Shown here in pieces: positions 1 through 5,865 of a stretch of DNA of 10,415 nucleotides (position 1 is its first letter; every line of letters starts with the position of its first letter). The stretch lies in NCBI GenBank assembly GCA_020630835.1, contig JAHDIL010000019.1, positions 1 to 10,415 of the forward strand, written 5' to 3'. The translations under genes and the position numbers were made by a program. This DNA comes from Verrucomicrobiota bacterium (GTDB taxonomy: Bacteria; Verrucomicrobiota; Verrucomicrobiia; Verrucomicrobiales; DEV007). Under the pieces are notes generated by a model. It was not told the origin of the DNA, did no database searches, and saw nothing but the letters and a program-made list of their open reading frames with translations.

Positions 1-185
1 AAATACAGGAGCGCAGGCTTATCGAAACACGGGGTAATAATTCTGATGAAGCCAAGGCAATTTTGTCCGCGCAGCTTCCCATACTCCAGAAAGTTCAGCA
101 CGCCGATGGCGTGATTTGGACGAATGGTAAAAAGAGCCTGATGGCTTCTCAAGTAGATCATTTTTACGAACGCCTTATAAAATAG
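1..185 (+). CDS. coaE: Dephospho-CoA kinase, C-terminal part (5' end outside window)
   Basis: The reading frame is open from base 3 to the TAG at 183-185 and encodes about 60 residues, too short for the whole protein (usually about 200 aa); the rest lies upstream of the window. CoaE phosphorylates the ribose 3'-OH of dephospho-CoA with ATP, the last step of coenzyme A synthesis, in the cytoplasm. The visible part resembles the CoaE C-terminus: a DEAKAILSAQLP stretch corresponds to the family's 'EEA..RI..Q.p' helix, then a 'ADGVIWTNGKKSLMASQVDHFY' region corresponds to the usual 'AD.vi.N.gs...l..qv..l' ending. The P-loop is not in the window. It ends only six bases before rho, so the two are probably one transcript; coaE-rho adjacency is, to my knowledge, common in Verrucomicrobiota. 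The call rests on this short C-terminal pattern and on context. Confidence 0.75.
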   Translation, partial: IQERRLIETRGNNSDEAKAILSAQLPILQKVQHADGVIWTNGKKSLMASQVDHFYERLIK

Positions 186-191
186 CCCGCA

Positions 192-1565
192 ATGACTGAT
201 ACGGATACTGTTGTCATCGAGAAGAAACAAAGCCGGAAACCATCCGAGCCAGAAGTAGAACCCACTGGTGTGACGGTTGACATCAATGGGTTGCACGACC
301 TGAGTTTAAATGAACTTCTCAACCGTGCTGGCACTATGGGTTTGAAGGTTGCGGGTTTGCGCTCGAAGCATCACGTGATATACGAGCTCGTAAAAGCGCA
401 TTGTCGCCAGGGCGACGCGGTGGAAGGGCTTGGCGTTATCGAGTCAACAAACGGGCAGAGTGGTCCCATTCGTTGGCCGAAATTCTCATTTCGTCAAAAC
501 GCCGACGATGTATTTCTTGCTTCGCGTTTGGGTAGAGATCTCGAGTTCCGAGATGGAAACTTGATGAAGGTGCAGATCCGCCCCCCTCGTGATCGGGAAA
601 AGGGCTTGTCTACCGAAAAGGTCTTAGCCATAGAAGGTCAGGATCCGGAGGTTTGGGTGAATCCGACGGATTTTGATAATCTGGTAGCGATGTTTCCCTC
701 AGAGCGGTTGATTCTGGATGGACAGGAGGCCGCGTCTAGTGTCCGGGTGATCGATCTTGTAGCTCCTCTGGGAAAGGGGCAGCGCGGTTTGATTGTGGCG
801 CCTCCTCGCGGCGGGAAGACGATTTTGCTGAAGAATATCGCGGTTGCCATCCAGAAGAATAATCCAGAGACGGAGCTTGTGGTGCTTTTGCTTGATGAGC
901 GCCCTGAAGAGGTGACTGATTTTAAAGAAACGGTCGAAGCTCAGGTATTCAGTTCAACCTTTGACGAGACTCCGGCACGTCATGTGGAGGTGGCGGACCG
1001 CGTGTTGGCTCGCTCGAAGCGCCTGGTCGAGCAAGGGAAGGACGTCGTTATCCTCCTTGACAGTCTCACACGCCTGGCGCGCGCCCATAATGGGATCTCT
1101 CAGTCCGGCGGCGGGGGAGGACGTGGGAAGCGCCGTGGTCGTGGAGGCGGTGGCCCAATAGGTAGTGGTGGTATATCGCCCAAAGCGCTCGAACGTTCGC
1201 GTCGTTTCTTCGGTAGTGCGAGGAACGTGGAAGATGGCGGCAGCTTAACGATTCTGGCAACCTGTTTGATCGAAACAGATAGCAGAATGGATGATGTGAT
1301 TTTCGAGGAATTTAAAGGCACGGGTAATATGGAAATCACCCTGGATCGAGAGATGGCAGAATCTCGTATATTTCCTGCGATCGATGTGAAAAAGAGTGGG
1401 ACGCGTAAGGATGATCTACTCTATCATCCTGAGGAGTATCAGCGTATCTGTGGCCTGCGGCGTGAATTGGCTCAGCGACCGGCTCCCGAGGCTATGGAAG
1501 TTCTTCTGCAGGAGATCGGTAGGACGGCATCTAATCCCGAGCTTCTTCTGCGTGGGTTGCCGTGA
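192..1565 (+). CDS. rho: Transcription termination factor Rho with Gly/Arg-rich Q-loop expansion
   Basis: Hexameric RNA-dependent ATPase that loads on nascent RNA and terminates transcription. Its 457 residues are modestly longer than E. coli Rho (419). Residues about 35-70 form the Rho N-terminal helical domain, 80-135 the cold-shock-like RNA-binding domain (ending in IRPPRDRE), and 185-457 the RecA-type motor. Visible motor motifs: Walker A PPRGGKT (204-210, lysine 209), LLLDERPEE with catalytic Glu236, Walker B VVILLDS (Asp290), the R-loop GTGNME (376-381) and the arginine finger in SGTRKDDLL (Arg405). These support an active ATPase. Two oddities: the Q-loop (301-331) is about 14 residues longer than in E. 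coli and rich in Gly and Arg, and the RNP1-like motif of the RNA-binding domain is altered. Walker A has Arg206 where E. coli has Lys181. The ATG at 192 lies six bases after coaE; no clear Shine-Dalgarno is seen. Identity is essentially certain. Confidence 0.98.
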   Translation: MTDTDTVVIEKKQSRKPSEPEVEPTGVTVDINGLHDLSLNELLNRAGTMGLKVAGLRSKHHVIYELVKAHCRQGDAVEGLGVIESTNGQSGPIRWPKFSFRQNADDVFLASRLGRDLEFRDGNLMKVQIRPPRDREKGLSTEKVLAIEGQDPEVWVNPTDFDNLVAMFPSERLILDGQEAASSVRVIDLVAPLGKGQRGLIVAPPRGGKTILLKNIAVAIQKNNPETELVVLLLDERPEEVTDFKETVEAQVFSSTFDETPARHVEVADRVLARSKRLVEQGKDVVILLDSLTRLARAHNGISQSGGGGGRGKRRGRGGGGPIGSGGISPKALERSRRFFGSARNVEDGGSLTILATCLIETDSRMDDVIFEEFKGTGNMEITLDREMAESRIFPAIDVKKSGTRKDDLLYHPEEYQRICGLRRELAQRPAPEAMEVLLQEIGRTASNPELLLRGLP

Positions 1566-1604
1566 GTATGGCAGGTATTCGCAGCGCCTCTTGTTTTTCT
1601 GCCT

Positions 1605-2735
1605 ATGTCTCTCCCTCGGCACTATCTTGACACTGATACCCAGGTCATTGATTTCATCAGTGACTTGAGGATGAAGGGCGATAGCCGTTTCTGCGCTGTC
1701 GATACCGAGGCGGACAGCTTTCATTCCTATGAGGCTAAGGTTTGTCTCATCCAGTTTGCGACGACTGAAGCCCTTGGTATCGTGGACCCGTTGGCACTTT
1801 CTGAGGAGACGATGCAGTCCTTCATCAAGTGGCTAGATAGCTTTGGTGTTCTTTGGCTTCATGGGGCCGACTATGACTTGAGTCTTTTTCAGAAGCATTA
1901 TAATTGGAAACCGCGAAAGGTCTGGGATACACAAATCGCAGCTCGTCTATTGGGCGCCGAAAAGTTCGGTCTGGCAAATTTGCTTTCTGCTGAATTTGGA
2001 ATTGAAGTCTCAAAGCAGTCTCAAAAAGCTGACTGGTCGAAGCGTCCGCTGACGGAGACGATGATCGACTATGCCTATGGTGACGTCGACAACCTTATAG
2101 AGCTAGGAGGGCGGTATGCAGATCGCCTCGAAGAGTGTGGACGTTTTGGTTGGTTTGAGGAATCTTGCCAGCAGGCTGCTGCTAAAGTTTATGAGCGCGT
2201 AGACGATGACGGAGAGCAGGAGTCATGGCGTATATCTGGTTCCGGTAAGATGAATCGCCGAGAGCTGGCCGCGTTGAAAGCGCTATGGTGCTGGCGTGAC
2301 AGCGAGTGCCGCCTACTGGACCGACCCGCGTTTAAGTTTGTCAATAATATTCAGATAATGGGGATGGTTCGCGAGCTCGTAAAAAGCGATCGTCTCAGGG
2401 AGGTGCAAAAACACCTCCGCGCCGCTCAGAGGAAGCGTCTCGATGAGGCTTGCCAGGGCTTTGTTGCCATGGAGGCAACCGGATACCCCGAGAAACTTCA
2501 GTCAAAGGGGCCACGTCTACGCTTGGCGATAGACGAAGGTGAACTCGAACGCCTCAAACAGAGGCGGGACCAGCTGGCTCAGACACTTGGAATTGATGCC
2601 AGTATCATCGCTAACCGCAATGTGCTAGAACGCCTCTCCTCCGCCAATGTGAGTCTCGAGGAAAAGAAGGAGCTCTTAATGAGTTGGCAGCTGGACCTCC
2701 TTGATCCTCAGCTTGAGCTCAGCCACCGAGAGTAA
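1605..2735 (+). CDS. rnd: Ribonuclease D (DEDDy 3'-5' exonuclease with HRDC domain)
   Basis: A 3'-5' exoribonuclease that trims tRNA precursors and other structured RNAs using two metal ions. At 376 aa it has the normal RNase D length. The exonuclease domain spans about residues 5-175 and keeps all DEDDy residues: Asp33 and Glu35 in AVDTEADS, Asp91 in HGADYDLSLF, and Tyr156 plus Asp160 in DYAYGD. DTQIAARLLG (108-117) is also typical. An HRDC domain follows at about 215-290 (MNRRELAALKALWCWRDSECR...), then a second helical region to the end, matching the exonuclease-HRDC-C-terminal layout of RNase D. The gene begins 39 bases after rho, probably in the same operon; there is no strong Shine-Dalgarno before the ATG. 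Its 3' end faces the convergent regulator gene, with only 17 bases between the stop codons. Confidence 0.93.
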   Translation: MSLPRHYLDTDTQVIDFISDLRMKGDSRFCAVDTEADSFHSYEAKVCLIQFATTEALGIVDPLALSEETMQSFIKWLDSFGVLWLHGADYDLSLFQKHYNWKPRKVWDTQIAARLLGAEKFGLANLLSAEFGIEVSKQSQKADWSKRPLTETMIDYAYGDVDNLIELGGRYADRLEECGRFGWFEESCQQAAAKVYERVDDDGEQESWRISGSGKMNRRELAALKALWCWRDSECRLLDRPAFKFVNNIQIMGMVRELVKSDRLREVQKHLRAAQRKRLDEACQGFVAMEATGYPEKLQSKGPRLRLAIDEGELERLKQRRDQLAQTLGIDASIIANRNVLERLSSANVSLEEKKELLMSWQLDLLDPQLELSHRE

Positions 2736-2752
2736 AGTGCTGCGCTGCGCCT

Positions 2753-3904
2753 TTAGGCCGTCTCTTTCTGCTTTTGCTTAGCGGCTCGGTTCCCAAGTTT
2801 GCGATAGAGTGTAGCTATACTTACGTCGAGCATGCTGGCTGCTTTCTCGCGCGAGCCACCATTGAATTTGAGTGTCTCGGTAATGAACATCTTTTCTTGG
2901 CGGTCAACGAACTCCGCTAAAGTTGTGCCGAGAGGCAGGTGATGTGAAGTCCGCTGCTCCTCGGACTGGACAACGGCTCGCTGTGCGATCTTTGGGGGTA
3001 AATCATTTGGCCTGATCTGGCCATCTTGGCAGAACGCACAAGCTCTCTCGATAGCGTTTTGGAGCTCACCGACGTTTCCGGGCCACTTGTAGTTTTCGAG
3101 CAAGCTCAGAGCGTATTTATCAATGGAGGGTGCAGTGTGACCGGTCCGCTCGGCGAAGAGGTTGAGGAAGTGGTCAGCAATGGGGCGGATGTCTTCTACT
3201 CGACTGCGGAGAGGGGGCACGATGATCGGAATGATGGAAAGTTTGAAGTAGAGGCTCTCGCGGAACTTACCTTCTTCAACCAATGCCTCCAGCGATTGGC
3301 AAGAGGAAGTCACGAGCCGCACGTCCATTTCGGGAGTTAGTGAGCGGCGTAGCCGACGATCGACCATTTCTGCGAGAAGTGAATCGAGTTGAGTCTGAAC
3401 ACGCATGGGGAGCAAGTGCACCTCCTCCAGGTAAACGGTGCCTCGAGCCGCGCGTGAAAATATGGAACCCGTTCGTTTCGAATCAGAGCCAAAAAGCTCC
3501 TGCTCCAAAAGTTCCTCCGGGAGGGCGGAGCACTGGAGTGTCTTGAAAGGCGCCCGTTGCCGACCACTGGAGTGGTGGATGGTGCGTGCGACAATTTGTT
3601 TGCCAGAGCCAGCCTCTCCCTCCACAAGAACGGGACAGTCACTGTCAGCAATGGCTTTTGTCACAGAAAGAATCCCCTGAACCTTTTCACTTTGCCCGAC
3701 GAGAGCCGCAGAGCTATTGGTGTTCGCAGGTCCCTCCCAAGCAGGTTCCTGAGGCGCGTCAGCCTTCTGGGCGTTGACCTGTTCCAGGGCCAAGTTAACG
3801 GTCCGCTGCAAATCGACGAGCTCGAAAGGTTTGGTCAAATAGTCGAAGGCGCCCAGACGCATGGCCTCGACCGCCGTCTCGACGGTGCCATGTCCAGTAA
3901 CCAT
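2753..3904 (-). CDS. NtrC-type AAA+ response regulator, C-terminal part of a frame-broken gene; lacks GAFTGA
   Basis: The 383 residues from the first ATG hold the end of a receiver domain (MVTGHGTVETAVEAM...FDYLTKPF, 1-27, with the conserved Lys25), an AAA+ domain (about 66-300) and a Fis-type helix-turn-helix (about 337-372, ending SIATLYRKLGNR). The layout is that of a sigma-54 enhancer-binding protein. The AAA+ domain is atypical. Walker A is GEAGSGKQ (96-103). After ELFG (137-140) the GAFTGA loop is absent, the text going straight to SDSKRTGSIFSRAARGT. Walker B reads VYLEEV instead of LFLDE, and the second arginine-finger position in FRESLYFKL is Lys221. Such a protein may not activate sigma-54; GAFTGA-less relatives such as TyrR act with sigma-70. 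Receiver homology continues upstream in this frame to about 3967 (DANGLDVIEHCR) without a start codon, so ATG 3904 is probably not a true start: this is the 3' part of a broken gene with the fragment at 3952-4086. Confidence 0.85.
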   Translation of the reverse strand: MVTGHGTVETAVEAMRLGAFDYLTKPFELVDLQRTVNLALEQVNAQKADAPQEPAWEGPANTNSSAALVGQSEKVQGILSVTKAIADSDCPVLVEGEAGSGKQIVARTIHHSSGRQRAPFKTLQCSALPEELLEQELFGSDSKRTGSIFSRAARGTVYLEEVHLLPMRVQTQLDSLLAEMVDRRLRRSLTPEMDVRLVTSSCQSLEALVEEGKFRESLYFKLSIIPIIVPPLRSRVEDIRPIADHFLNLFAERTGHTAPSIDKYALSLLENYKWPGNVGELQNAIERACAFCQDGQIRPNDLPPKIAQRAVVQSEEQRTSHHLPLGTTLAEFVDRQEKMFITETLKFNGGSREKAASMLDVSIATLYRKLGNRAAKQKQKETA

Positions 3905-3951
3905 GATGATTTTGGTTTTTGGGCAATGGGAGCGGCAGTGCTCGATGACAT

Positions 3952-4086
3952 CTAATCCGTTTGCATCCGCATCAGCGCTTCCTTGCCGGATTGCACTTGT
4001 TTCACTCGATGCCCCATCTGCTCACAGGCTTTTGCCATGAGGTTCAGCATAGGGCGCTCGTCGTCGACAATAAGGATGTAGGACAT
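3952..4086 (-). pseudogene. N-terminal receiver-domain fragment of the same NtrC-type regulator
   Basis: From ATG 4086 to TAG 3952 there are 44 codons beginning MSYILIVDDERPMLNLMAKA, an unmistakable receiver-domain start with the acidic pair Asp8-Asp9 after a hydrophobic first strand. The frame runs to SGKEALMRMQTD and stops. The matching continuation, DANGLDVIEHCR...TKIIMVTGHG, is in another frame starting near 3967. If joined, the distance from the first Asp of the acidic pair to the conserved Thr of MVTGH is about 56 residues, against 72-75 in NtrC and CheY. About 16-19 residues are therefore missing, including the third strand with the phosphoacceptor Asp and the following MP. A single-base error cannot explain this; a deletion of about 50 bases that is not a multiple of three can. 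The DNA at the junction, near 3962-3978, contains GATGCGGATGC, a short direct repeat that may have promoted it (inference). Confidence 0.8.
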
Positions 4087-4228
4087 AAGATGACTTCAGT
4101 TTACAAAGATTAATACTACGGACTTCTTAAATAACGCAACTGAAAAATCTCATATCTGCGAAGCGAGTGCTCTCAAAAATGCCACAGCGTGGTGTTGAAT
4201 GCTAGCTAATGGGGAATTTTCGGTTATC

Positions 4229-4257
4229 TTGACCGTCACTCTTGTAGAAAGTATTTT
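4229..4257 (+). promoter_or_regulatory. Candidate sigma-70-type promoter of the ECF sigma/anti-sigma operon
   Basis: TTGACC (4229-4234, five of six bases of the -35 consensus) is followed after exactly 17 bases by TATTTT (4252-4257, four of six of the -10 consensus) in an AT-rich stretch between the divergent regulator and the sigma gene. Transcription would start near 4264, about 100 bases before the sigma-factor ATG chosen at 4367. It also argues against a translation start at 4199, which would lie upstream of this promoter. Found by eye only. Confidence 0.45.
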
Positions 4258-4366
4258 CTTCAGAATCTTTTTTTATTTTCATCTAAGGATCTTTTATAGA
4301 GTTCGTTGGAGAAGAGTAATTGCGATTTCTTTCGCGGGCCTCTTCCTCATGCGTCTCTCACTTGCT

Positions 4367-4891
4367 ATGAACACCGACTCGATCAGCGAGTTACTAGAGC
4401 ATGCTCAGGAGCAGTATGAAGGTCCGCTTACTGGTTATGCAGCAGGCTTGCTCGGTGGTGACTGGGACCGGGCCAAAGATGTTGTGCAGGACGTTTTTGT
4501 GAAACTTTATCGCCAGGACCCCGATCCACTCCGTGGGCGCCTGCGCAGTTGGCTTTATACGGTGTGTCGTAATCGTTCGATAGACATCATTCGCAAAGAA
4601 AAGCCGATGCACGTCACTGAGGTGTCGACGTTTGAATCCATGGATTCTCCTGAGGGGGATCCTTCAGAGGCGATTCAAACTAGCGAGCGCCATGCGGAGG
4701 TGTTGAGCTTTCTGTCCAAGTTGCCAGAGAACCAGCGGGAGGTGATTCGCCTAAAGTATCAGGGAGACCTTAGCTACAAAGAGATTTCAGAGGTGACTGG
4801 CCTGAGTGTGAGTAACGTGGGGTTCCTCATGCACACCGGTATCAAGCGCATGCGCTCCATGATGGGCGTCAACAACGATTCAGAAGATTAG
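4367..4891 (+). CDS. ECF-type RNA polymerase sigma factor
   Basis: A 174-residue sigma-70 family protein of the extracytoplasmic-function size class, with regions 2 and 4 only. Region 2 covers about residues 18-80: DRAKDVVQDVFVKLYRQ is the core-binding 2.1/2.2 helix, and GRLRSWLYTVCRNRSIDIIRKEK the -10 reading 2.3/2.4 segment. Region 4 covers about 112-166: LPENQREVIRLKYQGDLSYKEISEVTGLSVSNVGFLM is the -35 reading helix-turn-helix. The frame is open further upstream to ATG 4199, but those 56 residues are hydrophobic and basic, unlike any sigma factor, and span the likely promoter; MNTDSISELL at 4367 is a normal ECF start. ATG 4349 is a less likely alternative. No clear Shine-Dalgarno precedes either. 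The gene lies 14 bases before a membrane protein that is its probable anti-sigma factor. The regulon is unknown. Confidence 0.9.
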   Translation: MNTDSISELLEHAQEQYEGPLTGYAAGLLGGDWDRAKDVVQDVFVKLYRQDPDPLRGRLRSWLYTVCRNRSIDIIRKEKPMHVTEVSTFESMDSPEGDPSEAIQTSERHAEVLSFLSKLPENQREVIRLKYQGDLSYKEISEVTGLSVSNVGFLMHTGIKRMRSMMGVNNDSED

Positions 4892-4905
4892 CGAAGCAAA
4901 AAAAC

Positions 4906-5763
4906 ATGAATGTGGATGATCTAAGAGTAACGGCATATGCCCAAGGTGAATTGTCGGCGGCGGAGGCTGCTGAAGTCGAGTGCCTGCTGAGAGATGCGCC
5001 TGAGGCTCAGGCGGAGCTCGATAGCTTTGATGAGTTTGCGGGACTTCTTAGTGCAGGGTTGAAGGAGGAATGGCAGTTAGGTATGGAACTGCCTCGAGGC
5101 CGGCAGGTTGCCGCTTCAAAGGCTGACAAGGAAGCCCCTGCCAATGTTGTTTCTTTCCCGAGTCGCGCTGGATCGTGGAACTTTGTGGCCGGCATGGCTG
5201 CGGCTATGGCCATCGGTGTGGTAACGTGGTTCGCGGCGAAGTCGTCGTATACGAGTGGTGCTGACTCGGCTAGAGTCGTAGCGAGTGTGGTCCCTCAAGA
5301 ATCGGGTGCTGATTTGGCTGGTATGCCCACTGAAACGATTGCTATTTCTGATGGTCTCAATCCTGTTGATGCTGAGCTCGCTTCTTTGGACGAACAGCTC
5401 TCACAGTTTCAAGCTTCAGCTGATTCCTATCTCCCAGCTTCTTCCAACCGCCTCGTTCCTTCCGCCTCTTCTGCAGCTCCTCAATTTGGATTCGTCCAGA
5501 CATCTGGTGGGGTTGAGGCTACGGGGTTCCAAGTGGCTGGGGAGCGGGGGCTCGTTGAGCTTACCTCGTTTGGCATGGACCGTCATTTGCCTCGGAGTCA
5601 GCGGCTATTGTCTGAGCTAGTGCTCCTTGAGCGGGAGCTGGAGGGGCTGGCTGCTACTCCTCAAGCGACCAGTGACGAGCGCGAACTGCAGCTGTGGCGC
5701 GCCATGGCGCGGACTCGGACGTTACAACGTGAGCTGCGTGCGTTGACCGGTGGTGCCCACTAA
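4906..5763 (+). CDS. Probable membrane-bound anti-sigma factor, no zinc-finger motif
   Basis: A 285-residue single-pass membrane protein. Residues 1-50 (DLRVTAYAQGELSAAEAAEVECLL...) resemble the short helical 'tAYalGEL..aEaaave..l' domain at the N-terminus of many bacterial anti-sigma factors and vWA-domain membrane proteins. Residues about 91-111 (WNFVAGMAAAMAIGVVTWFAA) form one hydrophobic helix, placing the N-terminus in the cytoplasm and about 170 residues in the periplasm. The periplasmic part is Ser/Ala-rich to about 195 and ends in a charged, Leu-rich helical segment (about 229-283) that could form a coiled coil. The usual HxxxCxxC zinc motif of ECF anti-sigma factors is absent; Cys26 is the only N-terminal Cys. 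The role is inferred mainly from position, 14 bases after the ECF sigma gene, and topology; no periplasmic enzymatic domain is recognised. An intrinsic terminator follows. Confidence 0.65.
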   Translation: MNVDDLRVTAYAQGELSAAEAAEVECLLRDAPEAQAELDSFDEFAGLLSAGLKEEWQLGMELPRGRQVAASKADKEAPANVVSFPSRAGSWNFVAGMAAAMAIGVVTWFAAKSSYTSGADSARVVASVVPQESGADLAGMPTETIAISDGLNPVDAELASLDEQLSQFQASADSYLPASSNRLVPSASSAAPQFGFVQTSGGVEATGFQVAGERGLVELTSFGMDRHLPRSQRLLSELVLLERELEGLAATPQATSDERELQLWRAMARTRTLQRELRALTGGAH

Positions 5764-5790
5764 TTACACTTTGTTTGTCTAATACTGAGA

Positions 5791-5828
5791 AAGGGGCTGA
5801 GCGCGGGAGCGTTCGGCCCCTTTTTTTG
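5791..5828 (+). terminator. Rho-independent terminator after the sigma/anti-sigma operon
   Basis: AAGGGGCTGAGCGC pairs with GCGTTCGGCCCCTT across a short GGGA loop, with two G-T wobbles, and is followed directly by a run of seven T (5821-5827). It starts 28 bases after the anti-sigma stop codon and separates that operon from the SNF2 gene. This is the only clear intrinsic terminator I see in the window. Confidence 0.9.
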
Positions 5829-5865
5829 TTCCCGGTAGTTCGCAAAACTTAACTATTTTGCATTC

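Noticed and set aside
1100..1339. Minus-strand frames opposite the Gly-rich part of rho giving Pro/Arg-rich peptides
   Set aside because: Shadow of the G-rich coding strand; no start signal and no family resemblance.
2399..2418. Perfect 7-bp inverted repeat GGAGGTG / CACCTCC with a 6-base loop
   Set aside because: It lies inside the HRDC-coding part of rnd, has no T-run, and is probably fortuitous.
2736..2760. Possible bidirectional terminator between the convergent rnd and regulator genes
   Set aside because: Only short weak stems (for example GCC-TTTA-GGC) and no T-run in either direction.
4110..4139. Possible minus-strand promoter for the regulator (TTGCGT-N18-TATTAA)
   Set aside because: Both hexamers are poor matches in AT-rich DNA; plausible by position but not supportable.
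4199..4366. In-frame N-terminal extension of the ECF sigma factor from ATG 4199, containing a hydrophobic segment
   Set aside because: It is unlike sigma-factor sequence, overlaps the best promoter, and a normal ECF N-terminus begins at 4367.
5285..5620. Hydrophobic 111-codon + strand frame inside the anti-sigma gene
   Set aside because: Alternative-frame shadow of a Ser/Ala-rich coding region; it has no ribosome site.
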